Assembly: GCA_963585895.1 (NCBI GenBank)
Contig: OY757915.1
Coordinates: 97,074,753-97,138,752 of the forward strand
Origin: Sepioteuthis lessoniana
Lineage: Eukaryota > Mollusca > Cephalopoda > Myopsida > Loliginidae
Length of the DNA: 64,000 nucleotides
Reading direction: 5' to 3'
The translations under genes and the position numbers were made by a program. Positions 36,201 through 48,190 of the stretch are shown piece by piece (within the stretch, counting starts at the first letter, position 1; every line of letters begins with the position of its first letter). Under the pieces are notes generated by a model, which was given only the letters and a program-made list of their open reading frames with translations, ran no database searches and was not told the DNA's origin.

Positions 36201-39200
36201 ATGTAAAATTATGTATTTGTCTGTGACAATTGTTTGTTTCGAGTTATATAAGTTGAATGATGCATTCTAGAAATCACATGAAGAAGAAATAAATAAAAAG
36301 CAGATATACAATTAGAATAGAAAAATGAATTTAAGTACAATTGATAGACATATACAAGAGTTGGCTGAAAAGTTCATAGGCTGACCAAGATACTCTCATA
36401 GAATGTGACTAAACAAGGTTTATTTTTCAGCTTAGTCCCCCTTGCGATTCACACACTTCTTCTATCGGTGTTGCCGTGCTTGAATCCCATTGGTTAAAAA
36501 AAGTCATCAACAGCAGATGAAACATTATCTTATCAACTTTTCAGCCACCCTCATAACAAAGCAAAGTTTACAGTATGCACAATGAATGAAAAATACAAAT
36601 ATATGCAATGTTTGAGATATGTAAGAATGAGATTAATTTAACTAAGATGTGGCAATAATAAACAATTTGTTTTAAGACAGATGTTTAACTTCTGAATACA
36701 CAGAGGAGCTATACTCTGTTATGGTAATCCAAAATAAAAGTGAAGAAAAAAAGAACAATGAATGTAACATTAATTTTTTTCAAACTAGTCCTCTAATCTG
36801 GCTCTTTGGTCAATTGGGTAGGGTGTTCGCTAATGGTCCGGAAGACCTGGGTTCAATCCTAGGTCGTGTCATACCAAAGACTCGAAAAATGGTACTTGAT
36901 ACCACCTTGCTTAACACTCAGCAATATAAAGTACGTATCAAGGGTAAAGTGGAGCAATCCAGGAAAAGGAGTAGCACCCTCCCCTACATCTCGGTGTAGT
37001 AGCTATTGAAAAGGGAGCCTTCTGGTCGCCCTCGACAACGGTCGCCAACTTTACTTAGTCCTCTTGCCATTCAATAAATTTAATCCTCTGAGTTTTTGAT
37101 TTCTTAAACCACCTCTGAAACTTTTAATACAATGAGAGGTTAAACTGTCATTTCATTTAGTGTCTTTCACACCCTAAATTCTTACCATTGCAATAAATTT
37201 TCAGGTTAGGAAACAAGAAAAAGTTACATAGAGCTAGGTCTGGTAAGTATGAGGGAGGCTGCATTTGCATAATACTGTAATTCACCAAAAACTGGGGTTC
37301 GAAAGGTATTAACAATGGTTTCATTACTTTTTTCTTCTCAAATTGACTCTGACTCATCTAGACACCAATCTAGGCTTCTAGACATTATTTTATCACATCA
37401 TCTGCTCAAGCTGACCATGTCTTTATTTAAATTTAAAAAATACATTTAATACATTTTCCTCACAAATATATATAAATTAAAAAGTAAAAATTTCTTTACT
37501 TACTTGTGTATTGCCCCCGCTTACATAAAGAACAGTTGGGTTAACTGCACCAGTAATAAGACGACCCATTTCAATATGTGCTAATTTGTTAAAGAAAAAC
37601 AATTATTCACATATAAATAACATAAAGAATTGTTGGGTTAACTGCACCAGTAATAAGACAACCCATTCAATATGTGCTTCATATTAAAGAGAAACAATTA
37701 TTCACATATAAATAACATAAAAAATTGTTGGGTTAACTTCACCAGTAATAAGACAATCCATTTCAATATGTGCTAACTGTTAAAAAGAAATGATAATCCA
37801 CATAAAAGTTACATTTTGACAACAATCTTTCTTATGAGTTTCAAGATGGTCATTGATGTTTATAGAGTTTTTACTAATCCCATAACTTAGTTTTGTTTGT
37901 GGGAGCACAGTGTGTCTTAGGCAGGAATAGGCCATCCCACTCCAGGTCTACAACTGGTTTAAATTCAGAGTTTTTCTTCTCCTAGATTTGTTGCCATATG
38001 AAGGTTAAAGAGCTCAGTCTACCCTACTATTTACTCATAGCTGGAGTAAGAATAGTTGGATTCATACCTTTCCCAAGGGTATTAGTGCTATGTAAAATGC
38101 AGCCTTGTTTGGGATTTGAACTTGGGTTTTCTCAGTCCACCCCCAAATAGTTTACTAATTAAATAAATATGATATAACTTTTGGGATTACTTAACATTTT
38201 ATTGGCATAAAAAGTAGGCTATTTTTTTGTGGGGGGAGTAAAAAAAATCAAATAATCTTGGCAAAATGTAGTTTAGAACCTTCTCTGGGATGATTCTAAC
38301 AATTCCAAAAGTTTGGTTAAAATTGGGTCCATAGTGACAGAGCTTGAGTGGTACAGATGGATCGACATTTGGTGAATTAGAGTAAGGTTCATGTTTTTTT
38401 AAGTTTATGTAGTACTCTACAAACAATATTGTCTATAAGTAAGGTCAGTCTTAACAATTTTCTTTATAAAAAGTTAATATTCCTCTAAATCAAAGATATC
38501 AGAATTTTATTATTTCTAGTTGAACATTATACAATTAAAATTGATATTATTAGGTATTATTTATTGTCAAATTCTACAGCTTTGTTGCCCAGTCGGCTGG
38601 GGCTGTAGAATACACCAACTGCTTCTCTGCAGAGGGGTAAGACCCCCCACCAACGAGTGTCCTGGATATTACACTAAACAATCTGATGGTGAGGTTCCCC
38701 AAAGCTCCAGTATTATTGGAACCTCACTATCAGATTGTTTCAAATCCCAAACAAGGCTGCATTTTACATAGCACTAATACCCTTGGGAAAGGAATGAATC
38801 CAACTATTCTTACTCCAGCTATGAGTAAATAGTAGGGTAGACTGAGCTCTTTAACCTTGGTATGGCAACCAATCTAGGAAAAAACTCTGAATTTAAACCA
38901 GTTGTAGACCTGGAGTGGGATGGCCTATTCCTGCCTAAGACAAACAAAACCAAGTTATGGAACTAGTAAAAACTATATAAACATCAATGACCATCTTAAA
39001 ACCTGCATATAATATGGGTAAGTACTGCTAGTTTATTCAATCAACTGTTTAAATATGCATCAAAATGAGAACAGTCTACTCCCATGCAGTAAATAAAAAG
39101 TTTGTTTCAAAATTTCCAAAAGGTTACTGACTATGACTGGCTCATTGGCCAAGTGGGTAGAGTGTTCGCCAATGGTCCTGGAGACCTGGGTTCAATCCCA

Positions 39201-42200
39201 GATCGCGCCATACCAAAGACTTTAAAAATGGTACATGATATCTCCCTGCTTAACACTCAGCAATATAAGGTATGTATCAAAGGTAAAGTGGAGCAATCCA
39301 GGGAAAGGAGAAGTGCCCTCCCCTACACCTCAGTGTAGTAGCTATTGAAAACGGAGCCTTCTGATCGCCCTCGACTATGGTTGGCAACTTTACTTACTGA
39401 CTATGACAAATACCTGAAGAAGACTGGATGTTACACTGATCAAAACATTGTGACAATAACAACTAAGTTGAGAACACTAGTTCAAGTACAACAATATATG
39501 TATAATAATGTAATTGTGATTTTTCTAAAAGACCAGTGTATTAAAAATAGGTTCAATAAAATTTAAACTATGCAAAAGCCAAAGTCAGAAGGATATGTCC
39601 AATGCAGTGATTAACAGCAACTAATGGCTTCTTCCACAACTGTGCAACTGTCCGAGCAACAAGAGCAGTAGACACCAGAGGACTACCCATGCCAGGACCT
39701 GAAATGAGAAAATAATATCAATAAAGGATAAAATAAAAGGAAAATAAAAAGCATGCCTCTAAGTCAGGAATATTTCATAACAAAGTATGATTGATTTTAA
39801 CAAATGTTACTAATCCAGGTTCAATGTATCTCATTTCTATAATATATAGCTCACCTGTTATAATGTAATGGTTAACAAGTTAGTCTGGCAGATTAATTAC
39901 TATTGAGTAGTGAGTTTGATCCTCACTAGGTACCTATACTTCATTCTAAGCTTAAAAATAATGAAGTTGAGGCACATCATGGTGTAATGGTTAACAAGCT
40001 ATTCCCGCAAATCAATTGCTACTAGGTAGTGAGTTCAATCCTCACAAGGTGCTTCATACTTCTGGCTTTGATTTTAGCAAGTAAATGACTATATAATGAA
40101 CTGTGTGAGATTTTTTGGTTTGATTGTTTCCTTTTTTTCAACTTCTATTAGGATGACTAGCCATTGGCCTAGTGGTCGAGTGTTCGCCAATGGGCCGGGA
40201 GACTGGGATTCAATCCCAAGTCGAGTCATACCAAAGACACAAAAAAATGGTACTTGATACCTACTTACTTAACACTCAGTGTTATAAGATACGTTTCAAG
40301 GGTAAAGTGGAGCAAATCAGGGAAAGGAGTAGCGTCCTCCCCTACACCTCAGTGTAGTAACTATTGAAAAGGGAGCTTTCGTGTAGCCCTCGACTACAGT
40401 TGCCAACTTTACTTACTATTAGGATGAAAGGTCTTTTAGGCTTTGTTTTGGAGTGATTTTAATACTTACATTTGTTAATTGTTCCAGTTGAGAGTAAAAG
40501 ACCAATCTGAATAATAGACAATACTACAAAGAGATGAGATGTCAGTGTGAAAAGTGTAAAAATAACACTTCTTACTTCAAGAGTTGACACAAAAAATAAA
40601 GTTCCAATCTGGAACATTTTCAAAAAAAAAAAAAAAAAAAAAGAAAATCCCATCTGTAAATGGGTTTATTCAGGAAATAGTTTTATCATCCTCATCAAAT
40701 TGTGCTGATAGCATGGAATTCCCAACTATTGCCAACTGTCCCTATCATTCATCACTCTTGGCAGGTCTTCTAGACTGTGCATACAGTGTCCGTACACAGC
40801 TGATGTATGTAAATATTTGCAGGTCAGTCAACAACAGCACATCCAAGTGCAGGAGTGCATCACTTATGTTTGTTCTAGCCTGTCGTGTTCGTCTTACTTA
40901 GATGGTTTGTGAGATGGGGGTTAATAGGAGTGCATCACTTATGTTTGTTCTTACTTCTACTGCAGTGCGTAGCCTGTTGTATTCGTCTTACTTAGATGGT
41001 TTGTGAGATGGGAGTTAAATAGCTGAAGAGCTGCTGTTTTGTCAGGATTTGTTAAAAATGGCTTGTAGCATTCTTGTGAAGTTCCCATTGTCTCAGACGC
41101 GTCGGTCAGGAATTTGAATCAGATAATGACTTACCTTATCGTCGCCATAAAAGAGCTTGTCTTTGTCTGGTGTGCGGAGCATTAATGCAAGGAGAAAACT
41201 AGTACGCACTGGCACTGCAATATTTAAGCATATTGACCACATGTGACCAGCATGCTTTGCCAACTATTAAAGAAGAGCATAGTGAGGGTTGGCTCAGAAC
41301 TCTCTTGCACCTGAGGTATAGAGATTAATAGCAAAGATGGTGTTGTTGGTGAACAATTTGAAAGACGGTTGGATAGTGTCGCCCAGAGGAGGGTTCAGCA
41401 AGTAACTGAGTTCCAGTGATGGATTGCCTCTCTTTCGTGTTGCTCTGTTGGTTTTTTGCTTTGTTTTTTTTTTGTTTCCCTTTCTCTCTTCACCCATCTA
41501 GCTTTTTCTCCATGTATTTCATAAGGTGGTGCATCTATACAATTTTACTGACACAGTCACAGCTTGGAAGAAATCCTGTTTTATTTCATCAGAGAGATCA
41601 GATTTCTATATGTCAATAGCAGTCTATGCCTTTGCTAGACATGTCAACATCACTTTTAGTAAATGAGATATTACTACCAAGGTATGAGAACTGGTCAACT
41701 AATTTCAGAGGTTTACCACTTAAAGTGGGGATAGCTCCTTCTTATTTAAAACACATGAACTCTCTTTTATTTGTATTCACATAGAGGTCAATACCTCCAG
41801 CTGCTTGCTCCAAGCTATGCAGTAGGAGAGTACCTTGAATATACGCGCTTAAAACGGCGCAAGTAGGTGTCATCAGTGATGTTTCTGGGTCATTGGCGAG
41901 TTTCGGGTCTTGCAACATCATACTCCCCTCACCAGAATGACCCCCTCAGAGATGATCAAACTCTGAGTCACCTACCCTATAAGACGCCGAAACAAACTTA
42001 TGGCTTTGGACGGTTCGAAATAAATAATCCCTCAGACTAGGCCGAGCATTCGATTGGCTGTTGAAACCAGCCAATCGTACGCCCGGCCCAGTCTATTTAA
42101 TGGTGAGCATGCAACTTTTTACTTTTTTAAAAAATTTTACAAGAGGATTATGAGGTTTGGCGTGGAAGGTGTGTCACTTCTTTTTTTTCTACCACATTTA

Positions 42201-45144
42201 ACATTTTAATTTCCATTTTATACCTTGTATACATTGTATACATTTGCTTAATAGCCATCTTTAGCAGCAATTAACCTCTACATCAAATCACAAATTGACA
42301 GTATTTATATTATTATTGCAAATAATAAAAAGGAAAGTACTCTATGCACTCTTAGCATTTAATAGTTATTTCTCTGGAGAATCATAATGGCTTGGTTTGG
42401 TTGGGGTTTATGGTATATCAACCATTGTAGGTTATTTAATGCCAAATCCTCTTAATACATATATGATTTGTAAACACATTTTGTTGATAACATTTTTAAA
42501 CGAGTCTAAGGTCATTTTTTGGCACACAGTTAAATGGTTTCAAGCAAGTATTACTATTTAACACTAATTATTCCATTAAACTTACAAAACGGCTCATTAG
42601 CTGAGGGAGTAGAGTGTTCGCCAATGGTCCGGGAGACCTGGGTTCAGTCCCAGGTCATATCATACCAAAGACATTAAAAATGGTACTTGATACTTCCTTG
42701 CTTAACACTCAGCAATATAAGGTACATATCAAGGGTAAAGTGAAGCAATCCAGGGAAAAGAGTAGTACCCTCACCTACACCTCGGTGTAGTAGCTATTGA
42801 AAAAGGAACCTTCTAGTCGCTCTCAACTACAGTTGCCAACTTTACTTTTTATCTATTCTATTAAACACTATTCATTTATTTGCACACAGTTAAATGGTCC
42901 CAAGTATTGCTAAGTATCATAAACAATTCAATTTAATATAAGTCATTAATAATATTTTTAATTAAGCCTGAATTCCTTTTTTTTTTGCACACAGATGGTT
43001 TCAAATAATTCTATTCAAGGTTAATCATTTGTTTGCAGACAGGGAAATGGTTATAAGTATTGCTATTTAAAACTAACTATTCTATTTGCACACAATCAAA
43101 TGGTTCCAACTATTGCAATGTAATACCAATAATTCAATTTAGGCACACAGTTAAAATTTCAAGTATTCCTAATTAACGCTAATAATTCTATTCAGCATTA
43201 CTGATTTTTTTGCACACAGTTGAATGGTTCCAAGTATTGCTATGTATGACTAACAATCCAATTAGATATCAGTCATCTGTTTGCACAGATGACTGATATT
43301 AAAATATCAAACAGTTCTATTTGACCCATAGATAGGACCCTTTCAGGTCCTACCACTCTAGGTCTGAGTAGACCTAGGAGCAATGGCAATGAAGAGGGAC
43401 TTCACATTCCCCAAAACTCCAAAACTGGAGCTTCACCATCAAATGATTTTGCGTCATATCCAGGACACTGATTGGGGGTGTCTTATCCCTCTGCAGAGAT
43501 GCAGTCAATGTATTCTACAGTTCCAGCCAACTGGGCTGGAACCATAATGATTAAAGTGACTGCAAACATTGATCGCTACACTATTATTAAGTTGCAAAAT
43601 AGTATGGAAACTTCCTTTTTTCTCTAAGTTATCAAGCACACAGACCTGGAGAGGAGTCCCTGTAGTGTAGTGGCTAATGTGCTGAACTGTGACATTGTAG
43701 TAAGCAAGTTCAAACTCCAGTCGTGCTATTACATTCAGTTTCGGCCTAATACCCTTAGGAAAGGTATGAAACTTCCTTATCCTCCACAACTATGGGTTAA
43801 ATGGTACCACTACTCCACAAAGGTAGCTTTGGCATTAAATAACCTATAAGGGTTGCTATGTCATTAAACAAAAAACTAAAACCAAAACAAAATATTCATA
43901 CAAGAAAACATTTCTAGTTTGGTTTGGTTTGTTTAATGGCATATCAACCTTTGAAGGTTATTTAATGCCAAAGCCATCATACTAAAAGAGTAGTGGTACT
44001 ATTTAACCCATAGCTGGGAGGATAAGGGGGTTCATAACTTTCCCAAGGGTATTTGTCCAAATGTGAACATAATAGTGCGAATGGAGTTTGAACTCACTTA
44101 CTACGATTGCACAGTCCATCGCTTTAACTATTACACTACGAGGGTACCTGCTTCTATTTTGGAATATGTCTTACCTTTTGTATAACAGATAACATCAACA
44201 TCATTCGGTTGGATTTGGGCTTCTTCCATTGCTTGATTAAGAACCTTTAATACATATTCTTGGTGATGTTTGGCTGTGTCACGAGGAAGAAACCCTGTCA
44301 AAATCATAAATAAAACCACAGATTTATAACTAGAATTGTAATCAATAAGAAAGAGACGCATAACTTCATCTAAACATTTGTAAAACATAACAATCTTCTA
44401 TTACCTCTGCCCTATATATAGTTGTTAAATTTCATATAAACCAGTGCCAATTACTTTTACTAATTTTTAACTCTCCTTACTTATACGTGATGAAAGCCGA
44501 CAATTTCATAAGATTGGAATTAACTGACTAGATGACAACATTAAGATAATAAATGAGCAATAGGAAGTGAAATTTTTATGAAATTCAGGAGTGAAATAGT
44601 ATAGAGTTTGAGTTTTGTTTAACAGCATATCAATCACTGTGGGTCATTTAATGCCAAGAAAGGTTAGGTTGGTTTTGTCTTCTATGTGGGTTTTAGAGCA
44701 TGGGTTTTTATGATAGTTTTTGATTCTATTTGCCCAGATATTAATGAAAAAGTTGATTTAGTCAAATTTCAGAGAAAAGGTGAGGTTTTCTTGGAAAACT
44801 CAAGATATTCTGTGGTTTGGTTTGGCTGGTTTTATGGCACAAGATGCCCTGCAGGCCATTTAATGCCAATGAAGTAGTGTAGAAAAAAATCAATAAAGAA
44901 TAAATATTTCAATGATGCAAAACTCTCTTATCAAAAATATGGATATTTAGCAGTCTAAAAATAAGTATACATCTTATATATATTTATGCAACAAAGGTTT
45001 GGATATTTTATTTTTAGTTACAGAGCTTCAATTCTATAGAGTTTGGTAAAAAAATAATACATAATAATAATAATGATAATATCTGACTTTGATGAAATTA
45101 ACCTTTTTATAAAAAATATGCAGATGTGTAGCTAATTAGAGGAG

Positions 45145-45205
<61 letters not shown>

Positions 45206-48153
45206 TATCTGAGTAATCTGAGAGTCAGCAATGCTGACAAATGAGATAGAAAAAAGGTAATATATATGAAAATAAGATTAATGAAATAAAACACAGAGAT
45301 AAATATACATTTTTCTTATGATTGTTATGACACTACAACTATATATCTACATATAAATATATATTAATATTAATAATATAAGTAAGTAAAGTTGGCCACC
45401 ATAGTCGAGGGTGACCAGAAGGCTCCCTTTTCAATAGCTACTACACCAAGATGTAGAGGAGGGTGCTACTCCTTTCCCTGGATTGCTCCACTTTACTCTT
45501 AATATGTACCTCATATCACTGAGTGTTAAGCAAGGCAGTATCAAGTACCATTTTTAAAATTGAACCCAGTTCTCCCGGACCATTAGCGAACACTCTACCC
45601 ACTAGACCTAAAGAGTGCTTAATATCATTGATACAGTGTATATATAAGTTAGGATAGCAGAGACATTAGAATCAATGGTGCTTGGTAACTATCAGTTTCT
45701 CACCTATGTGTTTATCAGACTTGGTCTATATCTATGCTATCCTAACTTATATAATTAATTACCAACCCCACCCCATAAGCAAAAAAGTCAGTTTTTTTAA
45801 GTAAAGTTTAACAGGATTGAATTCAGAGTTTCCTTCTCCTAGACTGGTTGCCATACCAAGTTAAAGAACCTAGTCTACCCTACTATTTACTTATAGCTAA
45901 AGGGAGAATAGTTGGATGCATACCATTCCCAAGAGTATTAGCATTATGTGAAATGAAAACAGTCTTGTCCAAGATTTGAATTCAAGTCACAGTGTTCATT
46001 TCCAATGATGATAACCATTACACTACAAGTGCCTCCAAACTTATATATATATATATATATGTTCACTGTTGAATGGTTTTTTGTCCTGATGGAATTACTC
46101 CCAACTCCGATCTAACTGGACCGAATAATACTATATATATATATATATATATATATACTAACAGAAATACCCATCAACTACTGGGTTCAGAAAGAGCCTT
46201 CAAAAATTGTACTCTAATTTATGAAAGTTACAGCTTTGATATTATTTAATGGGTAGTCAAAAAAGTAGTTACTGACGTGTTGGAACTGAGAGGGTAGTCA
46301 AGCAGTTCTTGCTGGCATACTATAACGCATAAGAAAGCCAGAGACAAGGAGAGGTGGCTTCTTATAGGAGAATGCAATGTATTGTAGGTAAATAGGTATA
46401 AAATATAAAAAGACACCCACTGGTTATTCCAGGAGAAGCAATTGGTGAGGGACAGAGGAAAATAAGAGTTCAGGAAGAGAAAGGAAAGTAGCAAAAGAAG
46501 GTCAGAGGAAAACAGCAGAAGGAGGTGAAGGGAAAGCAGCAGGATGAAGGAAAAGTGCAAAAAACCACAATGTTTTGCAGTGGGATATCTGCAATCTTTT
46601 ATTGCCAGCCTTCAACCAAAAAATTATAATATAGACTAATATACTATTGAATTCAATACTTGTTTATCCTAATAAAAATATTGTTAACAATCATGTAGAT
46701 AATAAATCAATATCCATTCTTGTAATTCAAAGGAAAAGAATGCCAGTCTTGTGTAAAGGAAGTGCTTCCTTTAAACCAGATATAATCATGGCTGCATACA
46801 AACTTCTAATTCATTATCTTAATATTTTGGTTTATAGATTGAAACAACCATCACATAGACTGCAGTTTTTGCATGTAATATGCAAATAAATAAAAGCTTG
46901 AGGAAAATTATAAAGACATACACATTGCAATGTTTATTTAAGAATCACAGCAAACACTTATAATTTAAGATATATTATCATAGTAATGTAACATCTTCAC
47001 TATAACTATTTATGATAGTTAACAAATCAAACATGATGCTGGCAAACTTTATATCAAAGATATGACTGCATAAAGATATAAATATGTTTTTAAAAATAAA
47101 AAAGTAAAGCAATTAGAAAAGAAAAATAAGAAATAATTAAAACTCTGAAACATAATGATTTACCAAATCAATCAACACTTGAAATATGTGATTCTGCACT
47201 TTTTCCGGTTTCCAATAATCAAATCAGTATACACTCCCAGATAAAGATCCTGACTTCCTGTAAACATCAGCAATATGATTTTAATTTTGTTAAAATCAGA
47301 GGTATTTGAATTTTCACAGGGAGGGTTTACTCCCTTTTAAGCCCCCAATCACACTGGAAAGTGAATTTTATATAGTTCATTGTCTTTTTCGTAAAATTTT
47401 ACATTAGATTACATACTTCGTTTTTATGTATCTTCCATGAAAACTGGATATAATTGCACTTTCAAAGGGGCACTACACAATGGAAGAATGATATGCAATA
47501 AAATTTTGTTTTAAACTTGCAAAAAATGTCACAAAAACGTATGGAATGCTTCACACTGCTTTTGGAGCATCTTGAATGAATCAAGCATCAGTTTTTGAGT
47601 GGCATAAGAGATTAAAGGAAGACAGGGAGTCTGTGAGGGATGATGAGAGGTGTGAGAGGAGTAAGGAAGTCAATACACCAGAGTTGATTGGCCAAAGGGT
47701 TACGGTTAGGGTTACTATGTTGAGGTTTTAAAGGAGTTCAGAAAGAGATTCCATCGGAAGAGGCCAGCACTCTTCAAACCGGGTCAGTGGCATTTCCACC
47801 AGGACAATGAACCAGTCCACAACTCCATTCTTGTCACAGACTATTTGACCAAGATGGGCATCAAGACAGTTCCTCACCCTCCCTATAGTCTAGACCTTGC
47901 TCCCTGTAACTTTTGGTCATTCCCTAAGCTCAGAGGCTGTCATGAGAATTGAGGAGATGAAAGAGGCTGTGACGAAGGTCATTGACACACTCACACAAGA
48001 GGACTTCCATGGGGCCTTCCAGAAGTTGTTGGAACGCTACAACAAGTGCATTGCAGCCAGAGATTGCTTCGAAGGGGACTAGAGTTTCATGTGTGTACTA
48101 TCAATAAAAGTGCCCATACAAAAAAAATCTGGAAACTTATTTAATAATCCTCG

Positions 48154-48190
<37 letters not shown>

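Larger units (their letters stand above)
37578..39596 (-). other. OSGEP: U12-type AT-AC intron of OSGEP (intron 3)
   Basis: Starts ATATCCTT and ends AGCAC, with TTCTTTAAC at 37596-37588 as branch site. All three match the minor-spliceosome AT-AC consensus. The frame requires exactly these ends and splits the codon of H113 after its first base. Confidence 0.92.
42393..43546 (-). repeat. Element D, long form with expanded middle (intron 2)
   Basis: Tail at the left (TATATCAACCATTGTAGGTT). In the middle, six or seven degenerate units of about 65 bp begin GCACACAGTTAAATGGTTCC. The conserved body is at the right (GACCCATAGATAGGACCC to CCAGCCAACTGGGCTGG). A SINE A copy interrupts the tandem part. 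Confidence 0.8.

Noticed and set aside
37504-37577. GT-AG alternative for OSGEP intron 3 using TTAG|CAC
   Set aside because: Using this AG breaks the reading frame, and no GT donor near 39597 keeps the conserved HCIGHIE sequence. Only the AT-AC ends work.
46246-46560. Leucine/serine-rich 104-codon frame resembling a membrane protein
   Set aside because: It is the complement of a purine-rich tract; the hydrophobicity is compositional.
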